A stretch of DNA of 64,000 bases from positions 62,001 through 126,000 of the forward strand of contig JABYQN010000004.1 in the NCBI GenBank assembly GCA_022606135.1, read 5' to 3'. Positions 1 through 11,199 of this stretch are shown one piece after another. The position numbers were made by a program, and so were the translations under genes. Position 1 is the stretch's first letter. Each line of letters starts with the position of its first letter. Below the pieces are notes generated by a model. That model saw nothing but the letters and a program-made list of their open reading frames with translations. It searched no databases and was not told the DNA's origin. This DNA is from Fomes fomentarius (lineage: Eukaryota > Basidiomycota > Agaricomycetes > Polyporales > Polyporaceae).

Positions 1-234
1 TGTGTGATCTCCTGCTCGTATTCTCTGCTGTTGTGTTCGGAAGTTGAAACGTTGACGATCAAGCAAGGTCTACCCTTGAAAGCTTGACCTCCATTCGAGT
101 ATCCAACGGATCGACGCTATTACCTTCTAAGTGAACGGACGCTGCCCGTGCTGCTTTAAGAATCTATTGCGGCCATGAGGCTAGTTCGAGAGGAACAGTT
201 TTTCCATTGAACTGATTAGCTCCTGCAGAGTGAT

Positions 235-2100
235 CTATGTAGTGATATGCATTGGGAAGAACTCTTGGCCTGACAGGTTTGTCGTGTCGAATGTGAGATT
301 GTCATGGGGATATTTGGAACCTGTGGTGGCTGGACCGTGACAATGTGTCAGGTCTTGTACGATCGCTGCTAAGTGGCAAGCGTGTATCGCCGGTGTATGC
401 AGATCGTCGAGGGCCACATGCGGTGACGAGAAGCAGGTCGCGAGGCGAGTGAGCAAAGAGAGGACTTCCGCTGTACGCGACTTGAAATTGTTGACAGTCA
501 ACTATGCAGCAGTTCATAATAGATGGTTCCTTGAGTCGCCCGTGTAATAGTAGTCTCACCTTCGCCAGGTATGCCGCTGCAGCAGTTGCTTGTAGGAATA
601 TCACTGCAGTCGTCTTTGAGGCCTTCGATTATATATATCTATCGTAAGATCCACGTACCGTTCGGAGAACTCTTCATGTACCCAGTCGGAGCGAGAATGT
701 CCACCATCCGAAGTATGACCGCCTTAGCACACCTATAACACTGCAACGTTTCGTGAGTTAAGACGGGTTTGGCCTACATATTTCCTAGGAAGAGTACTAC
801 CTTCTCGGCCATACAGGGATTAGGACGGTGGAGGGATGCGGTTGACCATATGATCAATTTCGAATAATCGACCAGGCTACCCCCAGGGCCGAGTGAGTAT
901 CCGGGTCCTCAGAGTGGAAAGACATCTTACAAAGTCAGGAGAGAGAAGTTGAATGCTTCGGCCGTTTCTATCCTTGGGTCAGGCCATTACCAAAAATCAA
1001 CAGGAGATGCTCGTACCAGTGAAGTCGGTGTCTTGTAAAAAGCGCTCTTCCAACTCCTCGTGTAACCGATCTAGTTGTTCCTGATAGTTGTAGGCCATGG
1101 CACTGACATCGATGTTCTGTAGATGTAATCAGCCGGGAAGGTAAGGGTGTTTGCAACTTGAATGCCACTGTTACCTGTTCGATCGACATCGGAGATGACT
1201 TGGTGTATACTGTATCACAAAATTGCGACAATAAACGAAGAAGCTGTACGTGTGCAGATATCCGGATATCTGACTATGTACGCGGCATTATAGATGGCAA
1301 TCAACCAATTACGGACAATAGACCTACGTTCACGTTCATGACGGATCCCTTGTACCAGTTGGCGGAGTAGCGGATGATTCTATAAAAGGTCAGTCAGAAT
1401 CAGTGAAAGTAGCTGCCCCATGAACTGCTCACTCGTCCTCCATGATCTCTGGCTTCCTGTCAAATCCGATAGTACTCGACCGATCTAGGATGTAGCACAT
1501 CAGCCACAAACGCTCCTTGTTCACGCGTTCGCGCTCCTCATCATCTGTCCTGGGGCGGCTATGGTAGTCAAGATGTACAGTCAACGAGTGCACGATCCTA
1601 CGATGCAATCAGCCTGTGATACACTTCAGCAAACGGAGAAAGCATCACACCTAATGGCAATCTTGAGGTAGAGCCGCTGGTCACGTCCACCGATTGTGGC
1701 ATCTCCATCATACGATGCCATGAGAATGTAAGCCCGCGCAAGTTCCATCGACCTCGAGTCGCTGAGCAGTGCACGTTGTGCGACACGCTTTGTTTCGTTG
1801 ACGATCATCGCGTACAACGAGGCAGCACTTGCATCACATCTAGAAGCTAATGTGCATACTGTGCACGGAAGTCAGCATTGTGAGGATTGGAGCGGAAGTG
1901 ATGCATCAAACCCAATGTAAAGAGAGTGGGACACCGAGCGATGGTGAACGGTACAGTGTGTACCTCAGGATCCAGTACTGGGCAATGTATCTACTCGGAC
2001 GCATGCTTGAGCTATGGAGGTAACAGCCGTACATCAGTGCTCACGTTGAACATGTCGTAGAAGCTGTCGCGCCTTCAGAATGAGATCGTTATTGGCTATA
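235..2100 (-). CDS. fungal-specific transcription factor domain protein (5' end unresolved)
   Basis: The minus strand reads as the middle homology domain of Zn2Cys6 fungal regulators, broken by many short introns. Visible pieces in order: an ARCPTLFTLG-type segment near 1930, SMELARAYILMASYDGDA near 1735-1680, NKERLWLMCYILDRSS near 1530-1480, IRISAHVQLLRLLSQF near 1265-1215, AMAYNYQEQLDRLHEELEE near 1105-1045, KAVILRMVDILAPTGYM near 745-690, and a C-terminal block rich in the ALDDLHTPAIHAC type of sequence ending at the stop at 235. These match the order of elements known from the Fungal_trans family, so the role inferred is nuclear DNA-binding regulation. No CX2CX6C cluster was found between 2100 and the next gene's stop at 2946, so the start is unknown. 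It may use a distant first exon, may lack the DNA-binding domain, or may be a decayed gene. The product class is fairly sure; the exon model is not. Confidence 0.6.
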
Positions 2101-2945
2101 TGAGGGATCGTCAACTCACATCTCGAATAGATGATTTGCATGACTTGGTGTCAGGAACCAAAAGAGAGGCATGGACACTGGAGAACAAGAATTCTGAAAG
2201 ATCGGCGCATGAACAGAACTCGTTATCGTTGGTACGGAAACAGATACTGGCGATGGCTAACCAACCATAGGCCCCACACGAGCAGGACTGTTCCGGAGTC
2301 TTTGGAAGGAATCTCGCCTAATACAGGACGCTTTGCACATGTACCGTAGAGACGGAATATCAATTGCCTCACCTCGACCTCAGGTTTCTTGACTTGCCTT
2401 GACGGTTGTCAATCGGTGACGCATGTGACGCACAGTTGCTCTTGCTTGCCCTAGAATTGTCTCCGAACGCGAGGTCCCACAAATGTTTTCTCGCTCGGAG
2501 AGGGAAGCAGAACGATGGCCCTATTGCCGTGTCAGCTGACATCCGTTTCCTCAGAATTGGGTACTCATACCTTGTTCTACAAGGGGAGCAGTCGCTTTGG
2601 GAAGAATCCCTAAAGATGGGCTACACGGGAGAGGAGCAGACGAATATTGGGTAATTCCGCCTGTATCCAATCGTTAGGGCATACGAAGAGGATTAGACAT
2701 TGATATATCACCTCTGAGCCCTTGCTCATGTGTTGCACTAGAGAAGTCTGCCAACGAAGAACAGCTTGGAGGGTAGCACGAAGAAGGTTCGATGGACCCA
2801 ACTGCGCATCATGGTCAAGACTGATGTCACATGATAGAATCAAAGCATGTTACCTCCGTTTCCGTCAACGACGACGCGTGGCATCACAGATTTCAGCGCA
2901 TTCACGACGTCGCCAGAGGTATATTTGCTCTATTTCCATTCAGGG

Positions 2946-4203
2946 TCAAGCATCACCGGGAAAAGGACTGCAAGGACTCGGAATCACCCTGGAAACAACG
3001 TCTAAGACGTCTGAAACAGATGCAAAAGCAACAACTGCATGGGAATACTGGGGAGGAAAGTGAGTACTTGAATAACTCATATGAAACTGAGCTGTCACTC
3101 ACTTCGAAAATGTAGTCCAGTAAGCATCCTACGGGGTCGTACGACTGTGAGCGATGTATTGAGTCATGGGCAGAGGCACGAAGCTCAACAGACATGCCAT
3201 ACTTGCAGACTTCCAACGCACTCGACATCGTCGATATCCGAACAGCTGGCATGGTCCTCGATAGTCACCGCCAGTGAGTCGCCACGGTCTCCAGGATCGC
3301 GAGGAAGATCCTGAGGCTCCGCAGCGGCTCGAATTGTTGGCCACAGCCTCCGATTCTTCATTTTGTAGTAGTGGAGGAAGGCACACTGGTCGAACGTCTC
3401 GTTCGCAATGCTGCCATCTGAAGGAAGTGGCGGCTGCCCTGGAGACCTAGTCGGGCCAGAGCGATAGAATAGAGCGGGAGAATCGCAGCGCAGCATTGAG
3501 ACGGAGAACTCGCCGGATACAGGTGAGAAGCCACCGGTGATTGACAATTCACCACTTGACCCTCGACTATGGAACGCAGCTTCGGCCCAGTCAGCGGTCT
3601 TGATGTATCCGGACACAAAAAGAATCTCCTTGTCTTGTAGACCGATCCCTAGGGTCGAATTCGCGAACTCGAGCCATCGGGAGAAGTTCTCGAGCATGTA
3701 TGTCTTAATACGGAGCCTGGAGTCCAGAAACTCATAGTGAGCGGGTCGACGTAGAAGGAGGACGGCGCCCGAACTCTCCGAGCATTGGTAGCGGAGGGTC
3801 GCGTCCGCAAGCGCCCCAGACGATCTTGAACATCTGGTCAAAAAGATGTAGTATGATTGACAGTGTGGTGAACGTACCCAACAGAGGCAACCCCCGCAAC
3901 AGAGTTAGAACGCAGGCTGGAACTGTGGAGCTGCGTTTGCATGATTTCGTTGGGTCTCCGCACGAACATCTGCTCCGGAGGATCGAAGGCTCGAAATTCG
4001 GAGGGAACACCCATCCGGCGATTGATGGGATCGTCGCTGTTGTGTGTACTGTTGAACATGAACCGAAAGCCGCCAGCGCGCAGATATCCCACGTCTCCGA
4101 TACGGACTTCGCCTGATTCCACCCCTGGCTCTGGAACCCAGAGCGGATGTCCATAGCCGAGTGGGAGGAGCTGCTCTGCATAGATGTCCCAAGCAGCAAC
4201 CAT
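2946..4203 (-). CDS. agaricomycete-specific protein of unknown function
   Basis: Starts at MVAAWDIYAEQLLP (4203); the ATG further upstream at 4278 adds a non-conserved tail and was not chosen. The N-terminus carries GYGHPLWVPEPG, then IGDVGYLRAGGFRFMFN, a proline/charged stretch, and in the next exon KEILFVSGYIKTADWAEAAF. A last intron begins at GTGAGTGACAGC after LLDYIFE, and the final exon YSHAVVAFASVSDVLDVV runs to a stop at 2946. I recognise this arrangement as a lineage-expanded family of agaricomycetes that has no assigned biochemical function; it is predicted cytosolic, with no signal peptide or membrane span. It has at least four exons. It is transcribed in the same direction as F-box gene A upstream. 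No function should be assigned from sequence alone. Confidence 0.7.
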
Positions 4204-4834
4204 AACGAGAGAGGGGAAGGTGGGAGTCCGTCCACAGGTCGTGGGGAGAGGAAGGCTGGAGAGAAAAATGCCGACCAATAGAGGGCTACGAAACGCTCAA
4301 ATCACGCTCGTGATAACTTATAACTCGTTTCCTGCATAGAAGGAGGTTGCTGTGCAACATGAGAAAGTTGCGGTGTAGGCTGCCAACTTTTGACAGCGTC
4401 TCGATACAGACCTGAACGCCCAAGGAGCAGGGCGCTTGTACGCCAGCTTCTCGTGTGCTCAAATCTCCACACGCGGAGAGTGTTTATGGTATTTGACACC
4501 GTCATGAGGAATCGACAAATTCGCTCAAAAGCCATGCACTCACTGTTGAGGGTGTGCAAGGTATGATGGCACGCCGTGACAGCGCTTCAAGCCCTGGGTA
4601 CTCAATTAACACTTCATCGTATGTGGATTGATACCTGTGCACCGTGGAAGAGGCACGACAGGATATACACTCGCTGGTCAGTATACAACATACATACATG
4701 GAGATTAAGGCTTGCCTAGCGACGAGGAATGTATGTGCGTAACCACTCGTGTTCAGCTGAGAACCCTAGCGTAAAGTCATCTTGTATAGACCTATAATGA
4801 TAACGACCCCAGGTCGTCTGAGTCGCATCAGCGG
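4204..4834. other. intergenic region
   Basis: No coding exon, repeat or RNA gene could be supported here. It holds the presumed promoter of the unknown-function gene to its left and the 3' flank of F-box gene A to its right. Confidence 0.5.
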
Positions 4835-6566
4835 CTAAACATCGTTCGGGAAGTCAGAAAACTCACGATCTAGCGCAGTCATGTCATCCTTGCCGGTTTC
4901 TATTACCCTCTGCGCCTCCTCGCCTTCTTCCTCCGAAATCTCCACTAGAACGCGTCGACCCTCGTGGTTGACCACGCGCCACCAGCGCTGCTTCTTGATA
5001 CACTCCACGCGTCGCAACTCATCCCATTCGTATACCACAGCCTCTTCCGCGGGTGCGTCCGCGAACAGGTCACGGAGCTCCTCTCGGCAGATGTCGGACT
5101 CATTGAAGAGGTCTCTGTTTGGCGCAGCGTCTCCAACTGCCACATAGCAAAGGGTTGGAATGGCGTCCGCAAGGGCACTCGGAAGCAGAGCGAGGCCTCT
5201 CACGCGAGAGATCTCCAGCCCTTGGGCTCGCGTGTTCCAACTGTCCTCGTCTATATCGTTAGGAATTACCCATCTAGTGCGGGGCGTCTCTGGGACCAGG
5301 ATGCGCAAGCAACGCAGTGGGACGGTACTGAGGACGTCTGGAACTTCGGTCTTGAGATCTATCAGCGATAAGCATCGGGAGAGAGGTCGAGGCACGCACC
5401 AACCACGTAGGAAATTCGCCGGTTGTGGGGAGTGAGTGCGTGAGTCTCAACTCTAGAGACCTTAATCTCGGGGCGGTGCTCGGAACCTCTCTCCAGAACA
5501 CCTGTTGCGCGTGATGGTCGTTACCAACGTAGCGTAAAGAAAGGAAAACAGATATGGGCGACGTCAGCCGGAGCAGACGAAGCAAAGAGGTTGTCGAAGA
5601 TTCTTGAGTGAATGATGCCGGGATTGTGAGGCATACTGATTCGGAGACCTGAAGGTTATCTACTGTAGATAGGCGTCCTTCGAGGGCGAGTGCCTCTGCA
5701 AGATCCGCAAGCATCAGGCGACGCAAGGGTCTCCAGCGTGGACCGATACTTGGTATGATCTCCGTTTCTTCACGATCAACAGAAAAGATGAGAATCGAGA
5801 GGTTTGGGCAGAGCTCGACAATCTGGAGCGCGGGGACGGAAGACTGGGAGAGGCGTAAGTATCGGATGCAGGGTAGAGGAGGGCAGATTGAGCCCGGGGG
5901 TAAGGTAGATGTAGGAGTGAAGTTCCATAACTTGACAATTTGAAGATTGCGGAAGGACGAGAGCGCATCCAGGAGGGGGGTTACGGACTTCGGCTGATCC
6001 GGCAGCGGGAAGTCATCGTATACATGATACGAGAGGGTGAGCCGCTTCAAAGCGTCCGCTCTAATTCCCTGCAGGGCGTTGGTGAGAGCCCCATCGCCGA
6101 CAGTAGCCAGCATGACATTTGTTAGATGTGGCATCGTCCGAAGGGCTCTACCGATACGTGGGTCGCGTTCAAGGCATGGGTAGAATCTTTCTAGAGAGAT
6201 CTCCCGGATGTTTTCTGCTTGCGTTAAAACGTCGCCGATCAGATGTACTTGCGAGAAATCGGAACCATAATAGTCGACGAATTGATCAGGATCGGAAGGA
6301 TTGGAATCCTCCTCAAAAGCAGATGAGAAGATATACAGTTTCTCCAGGTAGCGGACGCGTAAGGTTCCTCCTGGGAGAGGCGAAAGCAAGTAGCTATGGA
6401 GTCGACGCAATCTGGTCGGCGTGCTACAATAGATGACAGAAGCAATGCGAGGACTGCCAAGACTTGTTAACCTTCGAGAGACGAGCGAGACACTGAGGGC
6501 GTCTTTCCCGTGCAAGTGAGCTAGAATTAGAAGCAGGGCGTCGTCGTGGAGAGAGAGGAAGCCCAT
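4835..6566 (-). CDS. F-box / leucine-rich protein A
   Basis: The start MGFLSLHDDALLLILAHLHG is an F-box helix at the extreme N-terminus (residues about 3-40). It is followed by irregular leucine-rich segments such as LPCIRYLRLSQSS and VELCPNLSILIF. One clear intron (GTGCGTGCC...CTCAAG, near 5385-5340) joins TWL to TEVPDVLSTVPLRCLRI. The second exon ends in an acidic, EEE-rich tail with the stop at 4835. F-box proteins of this kind are substrate-recruiting subunits of SCF ubiquitin ligases; the substrate is unknown. It is a clear paralog of the gene at 32735-34494, sharing HDD/NDDxLLxILxHLHG, the following SRRL/CRRIYEL segment and the overall two-part exon plan. Total about 550 residues. The F-box assignment is firm; substrate and partners are not visible. 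Confidence 0.75.
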
Positions 6567-7263
6567 CGTCTCGCAGACATCAGTGTTCAGTTCTAAGTCA
6601 ACCGCGAGGAGCGAGCGAGACGAAGAGGAAATTTCACGCGAGCGTCTCTCAGAAGATAAGATAAGATTATGATAGCATGCACCCCACGCAGATTAGCAAG
6701 TACTCCGAGTCAGAACTACATCGTACGTATCACGCATCGTATTCAGTCAGCCAGTGCGCACGTCAATCGGCCAAAAACACATTCCAACTCTACAGTACTA
6801 CAGGATTTCAACTATACTCACTCTGTCGGATCAGGCCTAGATTCTGACATTATACATAGCGGGAGGCCCATAAGCCCTTGAAGCCGCACGATGTGACGCG
6901 GCCTCGCACGGCAATGACTGTTTGGCTTACCCTCAACACCTATTAGCAAGCGGTGAGTTACAATTGCCAACGAAATCAATGACTCGGAAGTATGCACTGA
7001 ATATGTAACATGCATCTCTGCTAGTACTGCAGTCACGTCTATGCAAATTGCGGAGGTACTACCACTGCCAATAACCACGATCCGCCCATCTTGATAGTCG
7101 GCTTGCACGTTGTGGATCTATCAAAAGTTCGACGGGCTGGACGCCACCGTATGGTGATTGTACTGGACTCTCCCCTGGGCCGCCAGCGCGTTTGTAATGC
7201 TTGACGTCTGGTCAGTACTCACGAAGAACTAGATAGACATTGAGCGCGTACTTTAACCACATG
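6567..7263. other. intergenic region
   Basis: Short overlapping open frames only, none with recognisable motifs or splice continuity. It includes the presumed 5' flank of F-box gene A (start at 6566). Confidence 0.45.
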
Positions 7264-7455
7264 CTACGCCTTTTCTGCAAGCCGTGCACTCCTCCGGTGA
7301 CCTGGCCTAGTGGCGGTAGTAGCAGGAAACACAGCGGCGGGAACTGCTGCCTGGACAGATGGTTTCGCTGGTTGAGTTGAAATCGTAGTCGCAGACGACT
7401 TTGTCTTGCGATTCGAACGAGATTTCTCCGCCCGCCGATGGAGCGTACGGGCCAT
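7264..7455 (-). CDS. small basic protein, possibly nuclear
   Basis: A 63-residue frame starting MARTLHRRAEKSRSN and ending HRRSARLAEKA. It is rich in Arg, Lys, Ala, Pro and Thr with no hydrophobic segment. The RRSARLAEK end resembles the RRSxRL motifs seen in many nuclear or chromatin-associated proteins, which is only a hint. An upstream in-frame ATG at 7521 would add 22 residues. The LHRRA element recalls the two small proteins at 49583-50361. Expression is not demonstrated by the sequence; it could be a chance frame. Confidence 0.35.
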   Translation of the reverse strand: MARTLHRRAEKSRSNRKTKSSATTISTQPAKPSVQAAVPAAVFPATTATRPGHRRSARLAEKA

Positions 7456-7804
7456 AGTAGGTGGATTTTGCGTGGTGTGATAGAGTGAAGGGTGGCTTAG
7501 TCTCCGATGAGCAGTCCTCAAGATAAAGAAAAAAATTCTATATTAAAGTGGAGGGCGCGAAGCGGTGGCGGTGCGATTTAATACCGATAGCACCTCACGG
7601 GGCTTGATGGTATGTCGTAAGGGAGAAAGCGCCATTGACGATGAGGCATAGCGAGGACGCGCAGTGGCGTTGACTCGAGCGTGCCGTGAGGCACAATCTA
7701 AGCGAAGAGTTCGAATTTGGACCCTAACCGGGGTCACGCCTGGACTTCTTCGATGCGGCTAGTATTGTGGTCTTCGAACAATTCATGGCTCCGACGGAGT
7801 CGGT
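7456..7804. other. short intergenic region
   Basis: No gene supported. An open frame at 7543-7737 on the minus strand has no motif and looks like chance. Confidence 0.4.
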
Positions 7805-10589
7805 TCATGTAGACCAGGACTTCCGCCTCGAAGGTTGATACGCGAGCGTAGTTGGAGCGCACCCTTTCTTCTGTTGCTTAGCTAATGCCTGTATAACATC
7901 AACCTCAACGTACCGGCATGTCAATTCTACGCCCGGAATACTGAGGGACGGCCATGGACCAGGCACAAAGTCAGGTTCAAGCGACCAGTATCCCCAGGGG
8001 CTGGGGGCTTCTCCCGATGGTAGCAGGGTGCGCTGATGGAAGTATAACTTCGATAGAGTGTCTGAAAAAGATTGAGCCACAGAAGTACCAGGAATGCGAG
8101 TACGAGTAGACCGACCTTCTTCGCGTTCCTGCACAATCTCCTCACCATCCGGTCCAATATGTGACTCGTCGTGCTCTCCACCGTCGTCGAACACGGCTCC
8201 GGCGTAGTGGAAAACCTCTTCGACTGTGACAGGATATACGTCAGTTAGCCGTCTCGGAGTGCCCAGAAGGGATCGAGCCTACATAGCACGATGTCATGCA
8301 GAGCAATGTCATATCTCTTGGCGATGTCTTCTGCATGGTTCCAGAAGAAGGCGTGGTACTCGCTGTCATCCGGCAGCGTGCGTACCACAGCGATTTCCTC
8401 GACGTAGTCCTCGAGGTCTACCTCCTGTGACGCACGTTCGAACACATGACTGCAATAAATCATATACATCATGAGCACCATGTGTCACTGTACCGCAAGG
8501 TGTCCTCACCAAACGGCATCTTCGGGCCATGGATAGTCTTCTGCGGGCTTCCAATCACACCCCGATCGGCGGCGGAGGATGAACGTCGAAAGCTTTCCAG
8601 TCGGCTTCACTAGATCGTAGATGTGTCCGAGTCGCACGAACGTCTCGGAGCCGTGTTTGCGCTCCATGTATCCATAGTCCCCCCATTTGGCGTTCACTTC
8701 ACTTTGGAACTGGTGTGATGCCCATAGCTTGGCGAGATCGGACTCGATGAACGGCCGCACATCGATAGGCTTCCCCGTCGTACCTATCCTGGAGCGTAGT
8801 AACGCGAGTAGAGAACATGCAAGCTGAGCAACGTCGTCGTCATATGCATAGTCTGAGAGTGACGAATGTTCATGCTTCATGGAATGGTGATTGAACTGGA
8901 AGGCGAACGAACCTTTGCCTGGAGACAGAGCACCGTGCTCCTACGTGATGAGTCAGAACAATGGTTCTGTCATCCCAGAACAGACGACTCACCTCATCAC
9001 AAAGCGTGCGTAAACGAGATTGGAAGCAGCCCAAATTGGAGTTATAGAAGTCAGATGCGTCGATGATCAACTTGCCCTCTTCGTTGAGCATAGCTGAAGG
9101 GAGGCAACGGTCATGAGAATGACACTGCATCCTCATCAACTTACATTTTCCAGACCTGAAGAGTTTCCACTCACATCGCTGACAGGAAATCCGCACTCTT
9201 CCATATAGTGGAAGGCATCCTACAACGACGCCTTAGTCTACAGGTCGCTTGAGAGGAGATAGGCATTCACTTGATAGTCGACCACCTGCACTGCACTTCA
9301 GTAATCCGTACTAGCTCGGAGAATCTATTGTGAACACCAACGTGTTGCAGCCACATGACTAATCGGCTGAATATGTCTTTCCCTCGGAATTGGTTCATGA
9401 GGGGTGATACACCTTCCCATGTTGCACCAATGAACTTCAGTAAGACACACGCTGCACAGAAACAGTGTACATACCGGCATCCATGACGTAAAATCTTTCC
9501 GCGAGGCTTGGATGAGAGTAGCCGATCACTTGCGCGACATACGGATGATGTCTAGAATAACAGTCAGTAGCTAGCATGTTGATGGGTATAATGTCGTCCA
9601 AGCATACAGGTTTGGATGATATTTGACAAGAGACGTATAATCACAGCCCTGCTGAGCAATGCATCAGCGAGATCTCCATACAGATGACTCGGACTTGTTA
9701 CCTCAGATGGACGCGATTGCCTGATGGTACGCACTATCACCGTGCGTCCATCCCACTTGCCTTCCCACTCTTCGCCTACATCGTAGCAGCTCACACGATA
9801 TTTTCCTCGCACCTTGAGACATCTGAGGTCACTCCATCGGAATAGGCGAAGCTATGAGTTGGATCGCTGTGAGCACGCAGCAGGAAGTAATTTGGCTTTA
9901 TGGTATACTTGAGATTGGTCATCATATATCGCCTGCCTTTCCATCTTCATGCGTAGGGCGAAGAGACAGGCCGTCTAAAGAGTCGTGGATCAGCACGCAG
10001 ACACAGCGACTGGTTTTCTAAACGTACATCGAACGTGCGCCACGCGCTGTCAAGCGCATCAACATAGTCGTCCAGAGTTGCTGCCATAGAAGACTGATAC
10101 AGCAATCGGCTCAAGGGTCTGCGACGGAGATGCTTCTCAACGTCGCGCTGAATGCGTATTAGCAAGCTGTTGAGCAAATATCATTTTTACTGTTCATGAG
10201 GCTGACGGAATATAGTGTCACTGACTCATGGAGCGCAACGAGCTGGATCTGGAGATTGTGATCTATCAGGTAAGGATCGGACTTGATCGACTCCTCGATG
10301 TGCCTTGCGAGTTCGGCCGCCCGTCTAGCAAGACGGACGTAGCGCTCTCTAGTCCCATTGACCCTCTTTCGAAATACAATCAGCGTTACAACACGTGGGA
10401 CGAGAAGTCGGCACGCATATGTACCTCGACGGTTTTCGCCAGCCCAAGTGCAGCACCAACGATGCTGCCGACGAACGGAGCGTTGGCTATCACGGACGAA
10501 GTTGCCTGAAGAACTTCCAGTATGCTGATGGCGTTCGCGAGGGCATCTCCGCGCGTGAGCTGAGGTAGCCGACGATAAATTGCTGGCAT
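7805..10589 (-). CDS. helical adaptor domain fused to a degenerate protein kinase (candidate pseudokinase)
   Basis: A multi-exon gene starting MPAIYRRLPQLTRG (10589). The N-terminus reads ISILEVLQATSSVIANAPFV, then glycine-rich SIVGAALGLAKTVE, then (after a GT-AG intron) amphipathic helices YVRLARRAAELARHIEES and LIRIQRDVEKHLRRR. This is the style of the four-helix adaptor found at the N-terminus of basidiomycete kinase and NACHT proteins. Around 9810-9720 EEWEGKWDGRTVIVRTI resembles kinase strands beta2-beta3 with Arg where the VAIK lysine sits. Near 9235-9060, FHYMEECGFPVSDV followed by LNEEGKLIIDASDFYNSN occupies the catalytic and metal-loop positions but lacks HRD and DFG. C-terminal exons (8880-8506, 8481-8245, 8190-7805) continue with acidic and aromatic-rich sequence. 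Inference: a catalytically dead kinase-like protein. A divergent non-kinase fold remains possible, and several internal splice sites are unresolved. Confidence 0.5.
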
Positions 10590-11199
10590 CGTCAGGGTGC
10601 GGTTGCCCTAAAGGCATAATCAGGGGACGGCGAACACATGTGAGTCAGCACTTTCGTTATAGAGGCTTTCAGTCAAAACACCACATACCAAGGTCTGTTG
10701 ACCGTCGAGTCGGATGCTGAGGTCGCAGCAGACGTGGTCAGTGACAAGGTTCAGATAGAAGCTAGGTAGCACAGCCCCACACTGATCATAGGCGCTATAG
10801 CCAACTTCTGTATGCTTGTTTCCCTCAAGCCTGAAGGCCTGGAATTCAACTCGAAACCTGACATATGGAACATGTGCGGCTTATGGGCGGTGCATATCAA
10901 AACTACGCCTTCCTCCCGGCGCCACGTCGCGTTCTTCTGGGAACATGCGGAGAAACTGAGAGGGCGATTTGTCAATCTATTTGGCCGCGGTGCATCGTGT
11001 GTGTAGGTGAGATTCACCTTTGACATTTCTTGGACCATCAGGACTTACGTCTCTGGATAACAGCGCCTTATTGAAAACGAACTCTCACAAGGTTGCCCTC
11101 AGCAAACTACATCGCGCGCCCCATGGGAAGCAAGGAATAGATTATCGACCAAAGTACAAGCACATCAGGTGCATCAACTCGGATGCCGAAGAGGCACCC
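10590..11199. other. intergenic region
   Basis: Separates the adaptor-kinase gene start from the ATM1 stop. Small open frames on both strands overlap each other and show no domain or splice pattern. Confidence 0.45.

Noticed and set aside
2095..2271. Charged plus-strand reading frame (SRIDDLHDLVSGTKREAW type) opposite the transcription-factor gene
   Set aside because: Protein-like composition but no stable start, no domain and no continuation by splicing. Chance antisense frame is more likely.
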